Shown here: piece by piece, positions 18,101 to 29,675 of the stretch
Layout of the letters: each line of letters starts with the position of its first letter
Position numbering within the stretch: the stretch's first letter is position 1
Notes under the pieces: model-generated
Seen by the model: the letters and a program-made list of their open reading frames with translations, nothing else
The model's database searches: none
Told to the model about the DNA's origin: nothing
Assembly (NCBI RefSeq): GCF_000275845.1
Contig: NW_006766895.1
Coordinates: forward strand, 480,287 to 544,286
DNA: 64,000 nt
Direction of reading: 5' to 3'
Origin: Dichomitus squalens LYAD-421 SS1
Taxonomy: Eukaryota > Basidiomycota > Agaricomycetes > Polyporales > Polyporaceae
Made by a program: the position numbers and the translations under genes

Positions 18101-20538
18101 AATTCGCGGAGGCTGCAACCCGCGCCAGATCTCAATACGACGCGTTCCATAGATGTGAACCTCGGATAGTGGGGATATTCTCGTACCGTTCCGATGTTTT
18201 ATTCCTGGCCCTAATCAGTCCTGCACGGAACCACATCAGGAGGCAAAGTACATCCCGACGCCGTACCGCGTTATCTGATACAGAAAGAAGCAGGTGGCAT
18301 CCTCGAGTGGTGACCTCGGCGAAAGTCTGAAACGTTCTGTAACGTTGTTCTATCTTGGCTGTCAGTGAAGCTTCCTCAGCGGCCCGCTGCGTAAAGCTGA
18401 GCGGGACGCCGTTACGGTGCTCATCGTCTATTCTCGTCGAATAGAAGCAGCCCTTCTCGTAACCGCTCCAGAAGAGTCGGTGTTATCGACCGAATGAGGG
18501 TGTTGACCACGTCGTGCTTGGCGTGCGCAGTCGTGCATGACTGCTTGCACGCAATGGAACTGCCGTCTCAAACTGTACCCTTGACAATTAGTGCACCATG
18601 AGAGTCAATCTCCGCGCGGTTCGGCAGGTCAGCATCGAGCGATGACCGAGATGCCCACGCAGTGTATGACGCTCTAAGCCCATTCTAAAACCACCCTGGT
18701 CCTGATCGTTGTTGGTAGCCGGGTTTGAGTCGAGGATGATACAGGCAGGAAGGGTACGAAGCGGCTGTCGAGGATGGTCGGTGCAAGGCGAGAGTGCTTA
18801 GTCGGTCAGTCGCCGCGGTTGTACGCCGGGCCTTCCCAATCAGGCTAGTGGTGACCGAGGAGACAGCCGCGGACCTTTCTCGCCAACGACCATCTCGCTC
18901 GACGGTCTCCTGACTGAACCAGGCTCTAGCACTCGGCGCATCTGTCCAGCTGGGCTTTACTCGAGGAACTTGAGGGGTTATAGTGCGTGGGTCGATGGCT
19001 GCGCTTACGTAGCAGCGGAAGGGACTCGATCTTCCGGCAACTCGTGGCGACTCCGATTGAGCCTCTCGTGCAGGGTCACCAGTACAACCGCACCAGGTCG
19101 ACGAGTAGCCTCAACAGATATCATCATCATGACCTTCACCAATGTCATCTCCCTTCTGGATGAGACTCGACATTCAATCATCGAACATCTTGCCACTCTC
19201 GGCGCTGTGGGCCGCATCCTATTGGATGAGGTCAATTCGGCGGAATGATCACTTGCAGGAATCGAGTTCAGGACCCGGATAGAGGAGCCTGTATTTTCAC
19301 GGCTATTCCTGCAGAAATTTCCGCTTCCAGCCGCAGCGCAGTCTCTTACGTGCTGAAGTCACGGATGAGGTGAGCTGTCGAATTCTGAATTCTTCCTCTC
19401 AGATTGTCACGGTCTCTTGGCGAGATCTCCGACTACCTGTCAAGCAGGATCATGTATGACGAGGATAGAATGGTGAAACCCGTCGGCTTCACGGCTATTC
19501 TGCCCTACCTCTTCTCTTCTATCCGTGACCAGACTGAGAAGGAGTAGGGCAGGTGGATTACGGGAAGTCATCTTATCAGATACACGGCAGCCCGCTCGAG
19601 CGAGGTGTTAGCGCCCAAAGATAAGACTGCAGCGCCATCATGATGTCGCCGAGCCCGTTACGAGGAGCTCGGAGCGAAACCATGCGACGTGTTGTTGCCG
19701 GCACCATGACCTCGTCGTATCTTCGCATTGTCCTATTTTTCGCGGCTCGCGCAATCTTGGGCGATATCGCGTTGTCGTCCGTCGTCCCGCCCTGACGCAT
19801 GGTCTGGGCGCCCGCATCACACATTCAAACAACCGAAATTCCGATTATTTTTCGGGACGCTTCATTCAATATATGGCAGGGCGTCTCGGTCCTCGTACCG
19901 CAACCCTGGTTCGAAATTTTTCCTAGCGAGGCTGTCATCGTGAATGTCAAAGCATGACGAATACGGCCGTCAAGGACGATACGCTGCCATCAGCATAAGA
20001 TAGGGTACGCCCGCAGCGGCTGTCTTTGTGGAGAATTCATTCATGTTAGTCATGTTAATCTCGCACATTGGGCGGGTTCAGAATCAGAGGTCGAGGACTC
20101 GGTGAGCCCATATGGGTTTTCGGGAAAGCACATGCGATCGCGAAATGTCTCAGCATGCGGCTGATCAAGACGCACTCCCGTGGCGTCATTGAGGAATTCG
20201 CACATCGCCCCGAGGACCCAGATCCATCCCGATGAGATCAAAGCCAGATTGTGCACTGTCCACGTTGGCGCTCTGCTTCTGAAGCGGGGGTTGTACGTCC
20301 AACCCATGTGGATCTGCTATCCTCCCAGCGTGGCGGTTCGTCGCTTCCTGCAGAAGATCGAAGTGTTTCTGCCTCAACCTTTGTAGCCATAGAAAGTGTT
20401 CCGTTCTCATCACTACCCCGTCTGCCCGATCTGCGATGAGGTGAGTGGTACTTATATTCGGGTGACGGGTAGTGAACGGCCTTCCAGGAATCCCTCACTG
20501 GCAATCCGCCTGCCTTCACTCCGGCACCAGCCCCAAAG
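15136..20538. other. Gene-poor 5.4-kb stretch with only gene-like fragments
   Basis: No intact gene could be assembled. Candidate pieces: on the minus strand 15172-16120, several short hydrophobic frames with splice-like borders that recall a decayed multi-span membrane protein; on the plus strand 19129-19545, two short frames (one beginning MTFTNVISLLDETRHSI, one ending SSIRDQTEKE) that might be exons of a small unrecognised gene. The 237-codon frame at 17617-18330 has no family features and Cys/Arg-rich random composition, so it is not called. No transposase, reverse transcriptase or long repeat was recognised. The right end should contain the promoter of the 20539 gene. Confidence 0.45.
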
Positions 20539-22890
20539 ATGAGCATCAAAGCGTCTCCCAGCTTGAATGCTTCTGCTCCTGCCGCTGTGTCTCACCCTGG
20601 CCCTGCTGGTTCAGCTGCTCCCGGCGGACCTGGTGGGCCTATGGTTCATGCCCCTAACCCCGACAGAGCGTTGCGCATCGCGCGAAACCATGCGTACGCC
20701 CACCAGATCTGGTGGCTCATTGCGAGCTTCATTGCGCTCATCATCATTTTCCAATTTCTGTCCTGGGCCGTGTCGAAGTGTTACTCGAGGAATACCCCCA
20801 AGGGGAAGAAGCCCGCCGACGCGGAAGCAGGCGCCTCTCCCATCCCCTCTCCTCGCCGGTTCTCACTACGCAACATCCCTACGGCGATAATCAACCTTTA
20901 CCGTGTTGTTGCTTTCCGCTGGACGCTCGAAATTGGCCAGTCTTACACGCTCAACTTCGCGGAGGTGTTCATTACTGTTGCCTACATCGTCGCCCTCTTC
21001 ACTTGGGAGTTCGTCAACAGTGAGCAGCTCGATCTTGGTGCCATCATGCCTCCGCGTGCTCATCGCATCTCAGCGACCGATACGCAAGGACAGAAGCTCG
21101 ATATCAGCTACTGGGGCAGCCGCGCTGGTTCGCTGGCAGTAATCCAAACCCCCCTCATCACCGCGTTAGGAACAAAGAACAACGTCATTTCTTGTGAGTC
21201 GAAACATGATGTTCACATTGACGGGTGCAATGTCTGACAATCACACAACAGACATCACTGGCATCAGCTATGATAAGGTAGATTCCAGATTCCGACATTT
21301 GCCTGCAGCTACTCATCGTCAATGCCCGTTGGTAGCTCAACTACATTCATCGTATGACGGCTCGGGTCGTTTTTGTGCTACTCTGGGTACACGGAGGAGC
21401 CAAGGTAACGGCTATTTTGAACGCGTCCGTCTCTCAAGCCAAGCTGACATAACGTGGCTTGCAGCTTTCCCATTCCGTCCCTGAAGAATTTGATGAATGG
21501 TTCATCCGCATTGGTCTCACCGCCATCATCGCTTTCAGTATCCTTATTCTTGTCTCCCTCCGTCCAATTCGGGCGGAAGCCTACGAGGTGTTCTACTTCA
21601 CACACTTCTTCATGGTGCTGTACGTGTAGATCTCTCGATGGACAGCCTCACACACTGACCAGCCATTCCGCTCCCAGGATCTTCCTTCTCGGCGGTTATT
21701 TCCACGCAAAGAAGGTTGACTTTGCCACCTATGTGTGGCCATCGTTCCTCATATGGGCTCTCGACCGCTTCATCCGGGTCGCTCGCGTCGTCTATTACAA
21801 CCACCTCTACTTCGGCTTCAGCTCAAAGTCGGACCGCCTCGATGCCTCGGTCGAGCTTCTGTCGCCGCACTTCGTCCGCCTGCACATCAGCCGCCCGCCG
21901 CACTTCAATTGGACGCCCGGTCAGACTGCGTTCCTAGTTATGCCTACCGTCTCCGGAAACCCACTCGAGGCCCATCCGTTCACCATTGCCTCGGTTGACT
22001 CCCACTATCAACTGACGACGGCTGAAAAGCCCGATCTCGAGAAGAAGGCATCCTCCGATGCCGTAGACATCGCGCCGTACTGGAAGGAGCTCGTATTTCT
22101 GATCAACGTTCGGGAGGGCTTCACTAAGCGCCTCGCCGCCATCGCGCAGAAGGGTGAGAAGGTCAAGGTGCTCATCGACGGCCCGTACGGCTTCTCGCCG
22201 AACTTGGACAATGACGATATCGTCGTTTTCGTCGCCGGTGGCTCTGGCGTAACCTTCACGCTGTCGACCTTCCTTGGTGTTCTGAGCCACGTGCAGAACA
22301 AGAAGAGCAAGTGCCGCCGCATCGTCTGGGTTTGGACTATCCGCGAAGCCGGTATGTTCATCTGCTCTTCGAGCCGCCGTTAAAGATGTTGACCGTTTTT
22401 GCTCAGACCACATCGAGTGGGTGTCGAAGGCCCTCAGTAAAGCGCTTGAGCTCGCACCCAGCGACCTGGAGATCTCCATCCGCATCTATGTCACTGGTCG
22501 AAGCGCATCCAATGAGACTGTGCTCCGCCAGGTCAAGTCATGGAACGAAGACGACTCTATTCACTCTTCCGAGGGTACCACGGTCGGCAAGAGCCGTCCG
22601 CCTTCCCTCCTCAACTTCCCGGCTGTTCAGGTCAATCAAGGCCGCCCAGACATCCCAGCATTGTTGCACGACGAAGTTGACGCTACTACAGGCCGCATCT
22701 CTGTGACAGGTACGTCTCCACACGAACGTGCTGATATTCTTCGTTCATATTCGCTGACAACGTCTTCCTAGTATGTGGATCTCAGGGCATCGCGCGTGCG
22801 TGCCGTAAGGCCTTGCGTGTCCCGATCTCGACCGGCCTGAACGGCGGTCCGAGTGTTGTACTCCACGTTGAGTCGTTCGGATACGCGTAG
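20539..22890 (+). CDS. Ferric reductase, second type
   Basis: Seven exons: 20539-21193, 21252-21277, 21336-21404, 21465-21619, 21678-22351, 22407-22709, 22772-22890; 666 residues, all junctions in phase. Same reaction class as the reductase at 3.9 kb. An N-terminal Ala/Pro/Gly-rich segment is followed by a first span (about residues 55-80). The ferric-reductase core has histidines in LNYIHRMTARVV, WVHGGAK and EVFYFTHFFMVL. The FAD-binding motif is HPFTIAS (near 401), followed by DGPYGFSPNL and the NAD(P)-binding VFVAGGSGVTF (near 487). The C-terminus ends with VCGSQGIARACRKAL, the usual C-terminal nucleotide-domain motif. It differs in sequence and exon layout from the other copy, so it is an old paralogue rather than a recent duplicate. 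Exon 2 is only 26 nt. It stands alone between two gene-poor stretches. Confidence 0.9.
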
Positions 22891-24464
22891 TACCGTTACG
22901 ACTTGTATGGACCCTTCTCCTAGACGATTTTCATAGATGATTTACGTGTTCTGCATGTATCACTAGTAGCTTCATATCCCACGTTACACGCACAATTTAC
23001 GGCCTGTCGGAAGGCAGGAGAAAGAGCAGCGGATGAGATTCGCGTTTGGTTCGAGTTCAAATGGGGGCCCAGACAGTATATACAACGACCATCATGAACT
23101 GGAACCAAACTGCTTTGATCTAGCTAATCAGGTGCACGAGTATCCGCCGGGAGGCTGGCGTGCCTGTGGCGGAGCGCCGGAGGGAAAGCTTCTGAGGGCG
23201 GCGCTGCGGTTGAACGTGGTGCTCATTCTATTCGCTCGCTCGCCAGCTGATGCCGGAAAATTTGAACACGGCCGTTATCATCAGTCTATCTGAATAATGG
23301 TAACATACTCTCTACATAAAGAAAACCTTTGAGCATGTCTGTGCTGACGAACTTCACGTTGGGCAGGCTCAGTGTGTAGACGGGATCGCAATGTTCCGAC
23401 GGAGGGACGATCGTGTAACCGGAGAATCGGGACACCTCGTCCTACGACACGTCGGCACCATCGTCATGGTCATATTAAAAACTGGTTGATCTCGTCTTGG
23501 TAGGTAATCCTTTACACAAAACATTCTCAGGCTTGCGGCCCGAGAGGCGAACTTGAAGGGGCACCACCAAAAGGGAGTCATCTAACGTTGTTGGTACCCA
23601 TGACGCCAACAGTGGTCCATCGTCAGCGCAATCTCCAAGTGCGGAACATCCACGCCATGGCGTATGCGGCGGAGGTGTCAACGACTTATAGAAAGGTTTC
23701 GTAACGCTTCGGAAAGAGTGGACACACGTCACTACGCCATTTCGCAAGCATGGCACTGGCACTCAAGTGGTCTCACTTGCACCGCGACTATGCATCTCCT
23801 TCAATGCATCATCTAATAAGAGGTAGCTGCGTTTCAAAGTGTCGATTCGATTCGAATAATCTTTGACCTATAGCACGAGGCTCACCACGTCTTCGCCACG
23901 TTTCGCTTCCGGACCCACAGCAATGACGTTTGGGAGTCTGGACGTTGTTCAGGGAAGTACGGGTTCGTGGCTTCCAAGCTGATTTGTCACCTAGCTGGTA
24001 ACCGACATGCGGTGGAATTGAATTGCCTCCCGAGGATCGTCAAGGCTAAGGTTGCACGTGGGCGTTTCCAGCATATAGTCATGCTCCTGCAATTTCTGGC
24101 ACTAAGTTCTATCCAGGCAATCAGATACACTTCCTGCTCAAGGATTAGTGCTTGATTGGTATAGTACTAGCCGCAGGGCACATTTATGCTCCTAGGATGC
24201 TGGACGCAGTACCCGAAATGAAAGAAATTAAGTATGTAACCCCACGTTGACCTCTGCTCTCATGACACTCACCGTTTGTTCGTGGGAGATGTACTGTCGT
24301 CATCTGCCGTCTCAAAAGAGCTCACGATGACCGTCTGCTGGCCGCTCCAATTGTCGTACGAGTGTCTCGAGCCACGCCCTTTATCCGAAGTACATTTCCA
24401 GTGAGTATATATACTCGAAGACAACGGTCTGCTGCCTCTCCAGCGGCCGTCGACATTGCTCGCC
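22891..24464. other. 1.6-kb intergenic region without a supportable gene
   Basis: Short frames on the minus strand (for example around 23330-23420 and 23475-23762) look protein-like over 30-90 codons but could not be linked into a gene or matched to a family. The right end holds the promoter of the carboxylesterase. Confidence 0.4.
24406..24413 (+). promoter_or_regulatory. TATA-like element of the carboxylesterase gene
   Basis: TATATATA lies 52 bases before the ATG at 24465, the same spacing as at the DUF5695 gene. Position-based inference. Confidence 0.5.
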
Positions 24465-26937
24465 ATGCGAATTCCTGCCCTGTTGTTGATCGTCTCTTTG
24501 TTTGCATGCCTCTTCCGCTCAAGAGTGCGTGGAGAACAGTACCCCCTCTCCAGCCCTGAACCCACCGTTCAACTCGATAATGGGTCGGTCATTGGTCTCA
24601 CCGATGACGATGGCCGGACCAACTCGTTCCGCGGCTTGAGGTATGCTAAGCCTCCGTGAGTGTGCTGTCATTTGAACGTCTGTTGCCCCACCACTCACTT
24701 TGGCCGTCACTACATTACTAGGGTCGCTGAATGGCGCTTCCAGAAGCCTCAAGCCATCGATAAATATACTGGAGTCACGGACGCAACGTCATTCGGAAAC
24801 ACCTGCTATAACGTCACTGATGGTGTTGCGGATCCCACTAAAATGCCGTCTTGGGTTACGCAGGAGATGAAGGATTTCCTGCAGGTCTTCAACCATCTTG
24901 CTCCAGGAATGACGTTCAGCGAGGACTGTGCGACCGTCTCCAGATTCTGACTGACCATCCCAAGCTGATGTGCCTGCAGGTCTGAATCTTGACGTGATTG
25001 TTCCCGCCACAGGTGTATCCCCAGGTCACAAACTTCCTGTAGTCGTGGTTAGTGACTTCGCAGAATCGTATTGGTTGGTTTACTGACCTGACGACTCGCA
25101 GTATATCCCGTTCTGTAAGCAGTCGTTCAGTTACAAGGAAGAGTGGACGTGGCTCACATGCCTATAGCTGCATTCATGTTCAGCGGCAGCACTGGGTCAG
25201 TATAGTATGTTCCTCTGATCGTGCGGCAGCGTCCGTTCAATTCGTTGTTAGTGTCGACGGAAGGAAAATGGTGAAACGGTCCATAGAACTGGGAGAGCCC
25301 ATAATATTTGTTGCACTCAATCACCGGTTAGTCGATACGTCTGCGTCTTGAGTATGCTGACTGATCGTTTGATTTCAGCATGGGACGTAAGTGAATGTCA
25401 TTACGACTGCACTAGTCATTCCTGAGACATAGTATCAAGCATTCGGCTTCCTCCCTGGACAAGAAGCGTTGGACAATAAGATCGGCAATTTGGGTCTCTA
25501 TGATCGTCAGTAACAATAGAGCATAAGCGAGGTTCACTAACCCATAGTCGTATGCTATTACAGAACGCCAGGCACTTCGCTGGATCCACTCGTACATACC
25601 GCAATTTGGTGGCGATGAAGGCCGTGTGACCTTGTACGCTCGTCATATCCATCTCGTGAAGTCTCAGGTTCTGATATGGCACGACTCGTTCTTCAGACTC
25701 GGCCTGAGTGCGGGAGGCGTGTCCGCCGCATCGCACATGATCGCGAACAACGGCGACAGCGAGCAGCTCTACCACGGTGTCTGGGCCGAGTCCGGCGCCA
25801 TCCAGCCGGTGGGCTGGATGAATGAGAGCTCAGCCCAGAGCACCTACTCCAACTTTGTGAAGGCCGTGTGCGGCGATGACGTCGATGTCAATCATGCCCT
25901 TCCATGCCTCAGGAACGCGTCGGTTGAAGCGATCAGAGAGGCAGCGAAGCAAGGGGCGTGGCAGCCTTTGGTGGATGGGGAATTCCTCAAAGATTATCCC
26001 CAGCACTTGCATTCTAGCGGCGCTGTGGCTCCTGTCCCTATTGTGGCCGGTGAGTACCAACGTAGTACTTTGATGCTTACATGGCTTAGCCCCACCATTC
26101 TCAGGGAATGCCAACGAGGAGGGGGCGCTGTTCGCTGCTGATTTCATTGCCCTACCCGGTCCATGGAATTACTCGTGAGTCATACACTCTTGCCTATATA
26201 ATACGACATGCCTTATATCAACGTTCTTCCCCCACCGCATAGTACCGCTGAAGGCGTCAAAAACATCATCAAGCTGGTCTACTATCCCGATATCAGCGAC
26301 AGCGACCTGAATATACTCGTACATGAGCGGTATCCTGACGACCCAGAACTTGGAGTTCCGTATGGCACAGGCGACAATTATCAACATGTGAAGGGTTGGA
26401 AGCGGTTGGCATCCTTGCTTGGAGATATCGCCACCGATGCTGTTCGGCGGAAGTTTGTTCAGACCCATAGCATGCACGGATACAACGACACCTGGTCTTA
26501 TAGCAAGTGCTCATATATAGTACCTCTTCCTTCCTTTACTGAACGTTCGTTTGCAGTCTACCGACGACACAATATCACCGGCTTTGGATGCGTGAGTGTT
26601 GTCATAGAGGCCCTTACCAGGATTCTGTACTACCAACTCGCTGACCGTATGCCTACAGACACACGGCTCAGAGATCGACAACATGTATGAGGGCGGAGAT
26701 ATGGCAGACCGCCTGATTTGGTTCGCCAACAACTTCAATCCCAACCGCGATACGGCAATTGTAGAGTGGCCCAAGTACCAGTACGTGAGGCCCAACCCAA
26801 GCGAACCCAATCCTCCAGAGCCGACGCTACTCGAGTTTTCTGCCTCCAATACCCTCCGGCTCATTCCCGATACGTACCGAGAACATGCGTTAGAACTGGT
26901 GATGAGGTTGAATTCAGAGCACCCCTGGCCAGTCTAA
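24465..26937 (+). CDS. Secreted type-B carboxylesterase/lipase
   Basis: Fourteen exons: 24465-24655, 24722-24927, 24980-25047, 25102-25114, 25168-25204, 25252-25326, 25379-25386, 25440-25505, 25564-25633, 25697-26049, 26105-26174, 26243-26502, 26557-26591, 26659-26937; 576 residues, all in phase. A signal peptide (MRIPALLLIVSLFACLF) predicts secretion. Family marks: FRGLRYAKPP, the SEDCLNLDV motif, the nucleophile elbow GLSAGG (Ser about 248), GNANEEG carrying the acid residue (about 366) and HGSE carrying the catalytic His (about 486). It hydrolyses ester bonds of lipids or aryl/feruloyl esters; the substrate cannot be told. Exons 4 and 7 are microexons of 13 and 8 nt, and intron 12 (26503-26556) begins GC instead of GT. 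The oxyanion-region segment is rendered as YIPFSAFMFSGSTG, somewhat unlike the usual Gly-rich string, so exon 4-5 borders are the least certain. Confidence 0.88.
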
Positions 26938-27482
26938 GCTAGTCATCACGTTCGCCGGGTATATTGTAGAGGAGAAATGTGGCACGTTGTCGCTGTCGTT
27001 CCACGGTACTAGACTGTGACACATCCTGTGTCCCACCATATTTGTGGAAGCGCACAGTGCAAACAGCTTTATCAGACTCAATGATCCGTTGAACATGTCA
27101 ATCTCCTCAGCTTATTCAAGGCTCCACATGATGTGCGATGAGGACGGGAACTGCATCGGTAGATGGATTTCGCGTTATAATCTCAGCAATTAGAGGCGCA
27201 ATATCTACAAGACACGGGCCAATTAATACATTCATCGAGATGTCTCACTCCCGAGAAACAAAGGGAACTTAAAGACGCAGAATGTCAGTACGCCTTGCAA
27301 GGGGTTGAGCGGCGGGGGCCCCAACGGTGAATTGGTGAAGGATTGGATTTGCACTGATTTCGCAGATGTAGTCGGTCTGGTTTGGTTCGCAACCCTGAAC
27401 ACTGCATTCCCCTAGCGTTGTTGGTGAGTGTTCACTATTCCAGCGTTGTAGCGGGGAGCTGATAGGCCTGTCGAAGTTGACT
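26938..27482. other. Intergenic region; right part belongs to the F-box duplication
   Basis: No gene. From about 27340 onward the sequence resembles, in inverted orientation, the region above 39873, including an almost identical stretch of about 60 bases directly before the F-box ATG. The promoter was therefore duplicated together with the gene. Confidence 0.6.
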
Positions 27483-29309
27483 ATGTTCACCAATGCATCC
27501 ACCCTGAACACTAGCTGCGACCTCCAGTCTAACCACGGTCCTCATCTGAGCTCTCTTCACTCCACGCCACGCATAGCCGACGAAGATGTCACCTTTCTTG
27601 AACGAATCAATCCTGCAAGTGTCCAGGCTTGGTGCCTGTCTAGAATAAATGAGTATCAGGTGCATAATCGCTTGGTTCTCATCAATCGCTCTCTACCCCC
27701 TGAGCTCCTCATGGGCATCTTTGCGCTTGTTCGACCAGAACTTGGCGAAGAACCGACATGCCCTTCCATTCTACTCGTCTGCCGGTATTGGCGGGAGCTG
27801 GTCCTACAAATCCCTCAGTTTTGGGCTAATCTAATCGCTCGCCGTACGAACCTACACGAGGCGACACACTCGAGGCGTGCAGCTATCCGCTCTGCGCTCG
27901 CACACACCAGGGAGCTGGCGCTCACGGTCTTCTGGGTTGGTCTCGAAGGGCGCGCGATGAAATTCTTCTCTCTCTATCTTCACAACGTCGTCTCTATCAC
28001 GGTCTACGTCGATTTCTCCGATGTCACTCTTCTCAATCAGCTGCTCACCGACGAAAGGCTGTCAAGGCTTGCAGGCCTTTCTATAAATCTCATTCCCAAC
28101 TCAACTTGGTCCATAGATAGGCAAGAGCCACCCACAGGATGGATTCCAGCTCTGCGAAGCGTCACACTCTCCCGTCTCAACACACTCAAAATCCCCCGGA
28201 TTCACCTCAACGTGGAGGCAGAGTCGCCGTCCCTCCGGCACCTTTGCCTGACGACATGCGCATGCCATTTCCGAATCCAAGACTCCACTCGTCTCCTCGA
28301 TGCGCTCGCACAATTCCCCAATCTCGCAACCCTCAGTTTACTCCACGCCCTACCTTCATGCGCTCACGCTAGTTTGTCGGATCCTCCCAGGCAGGTCGTG
28401 AAGCTACCTCGACTCGATATGCTGACCATAAAAGACGGCCCATGGGATGCATATGGTCTGCTCCGATGTCTCGAATATCCTTCACAGGCGTCTCTCTGCT
28501 CATCGTTCGAGACATCGGACGGCGGCTGTTGCAAGGGAACCTTTCCCTTTATCCATCGTCCCTTCGTACCCGTACATGAGATGGACACAAATTACGACGT
28601 GATCATCGATGATACCACAACGCTTCTCCGCGTGCAAGCATCCACTCATGGCCAGGCTCGGGTACGCGTCGATGTCCCCCAGCTCTCCGACTCCGGATGG
28701 AAGCGGTGCACAGACGTACTACCGCTGTTCGCGTTTGAAACCGTCACTACTCTGACACTCCAAGGGGACGACATATATGGGCATGTAGAACACTTGGATG
28801 CCATCCTGAAAACGTTTCCTCAGCTCCTGCATCTCTCGGACCAATCACTGGACGGCCGTTGTGGCCTATTGCATTTTCTTAGCAGGCGGATAGATCGGCA
28901 CAAACGGGCCGTGCCCGTGCGGTGCCCCCGACTGGAGAGCCTTTCTTTCGTGATCGAACCCTATGCTCCCTGGAACTACAGAACCGACGCGGTAACGGGC
29001 TCCTGGGGCGACCCTCAGCAATATCCGTGGTCGATTCTTCCGGGTGACGACCCGTCCATAGGAGAGGACAGACATGCGAATCCGTCCAATCGTTACCGTG
29101 CCGTAGCAATCAAGTTGCTCGGCCGGATGATGGCGTGGGTCTGCGAGGAGCGAGCGCCTGATTGTGCGCCATTGAAGACCATTGGCGTCCATTCAGACTT
29201 CCTAGACCAGGATGGGTCATTACTGGTGCGTCTGCGGAAGAAATTCGAAGGGCTGGAATGCACCGTCAGCGTCTATCCTGCTAAGGACTTCCGATGGAGT
29301 AGAAACTAA
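27483..29309 (+). CDS. F-box domain protein (intact copy)
   Basis: A single exon of 609 codons (608 residues). An F-box lies near residues 65-115: SLPPELLMGIFALV followed by CPSILLVCRYWRELVLQIPQFWANLI. The remainder has spaced Leu motifs typical of basidiomycete F-box/LRR-like proteins. The family recruits substrates to SCF ubiquitin ligases; its target is unknown. The in-frame TTG two codons upstream is not used; ATG 27483 is the first methionine. A broken inverted copy lies at 38093-39872, and the similarity extends into the 5' and 3' flanks. No intron is needed to keep the frame. Whether this copy is expressed cannot be told. Confidence 0.82.
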   Translation: MFTNASTLNTSCDLQSNHGPHLSSLHSTPRIADEDVTFLERINPASVQAWCLSRINEYQVHNRLVLINRSLPPELLMGIFALVRPELGEEPTCPSILLVCRYWRELVLQIPQFWANLIARRTNLHEATHSRRAAIRSALAHTRELALTVFWVGLEGRAMKFFSLYLHNVVSITVYVDFSDVTLLNQLLTDERLSRLAGLSINLIPNSTWSIDRQEPPTGWIPALRSVTLSRLNTLKIPRIHLNVEAESPSLRHLCLTTCACHFRIQDSTRLLDALAQFPNLATLSLLHALPSCAHASLSDPPRQVVKLPRLDMLTIKDGPWDAYGLLRCLEYPSQASLCSSFETSDGGCCKGTFPFIHRPFVPVHEMDTNYDVIIDDTTTLLRVQASTHGQARVRVDVPQLSDSGWKRCTDVLPLFAFETVTTLTLQGDDIYGHVEHLDAILKTFPQLLHLSDQSLDGRCGLLHFLSRRIDRHKRAVPVRCPRLESLSFVIEPYAPWNYRTDAVTGSWGDPQQYPWSILPGDDPSIGEDRHANPSNRYRAVAIKLLGRMMAWVCEERAPDCAPLKTIGVHSDFLDQDGSLLVRLRKKFEGLECTVSVYPAKDFRWSRN

Positions 29310-29675
29310 TTCTGGGCGTTTTGTCCGCTCTGATGACAGTCTTGGTACACGCACCAGTTTGCCACTTGAATACAAAAGTCCTTCGAACTCGATCATAACG
29401 TAACCCTATACATAGCATGATCGATCGCGAATACTCAAAACATGAGAACTGGTATTGCTAGAGGGATAGATACAGATCGGCACGGAACAAGGGGAACTAG
29501 GAGATACACAGCGCGGAAACATTAGCACACGACAGACAGAAACCAGACCCACCCCAGCACACACACACAGAGAACGAGCGACCAGAGACACCACAGCGCA
29601 TCCCCCAGCAGACGAGCCACAAAGCCGCGCCAGGGCTCGGCCGCTTCCCCGCCCATCCCCCAACCCCCTGTGGAG
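29310..29675. other. 3' flank between F-box gene and transcription factor
   Basis: The first 70 bases or so still match the tail of the inverted pseudogene (TGGGCGTTTTGTCC / TGGGCGGTTTGTTT-type similarity). The rest is the convergent 3' UTR space. No gene. Confidence 0.45.

Noticed and set aside
17617..18330. 237-codon frame in the gene-poor block
   Set aside because: No signal, domain, repeat or splice context; Cys/Arg-rich random-looking composition. Length alone is not enough.
23369..23762. Minus-strand frames between the reductase and the esterase
   Set aside because: Short, unlinked and unlike any family known to me.
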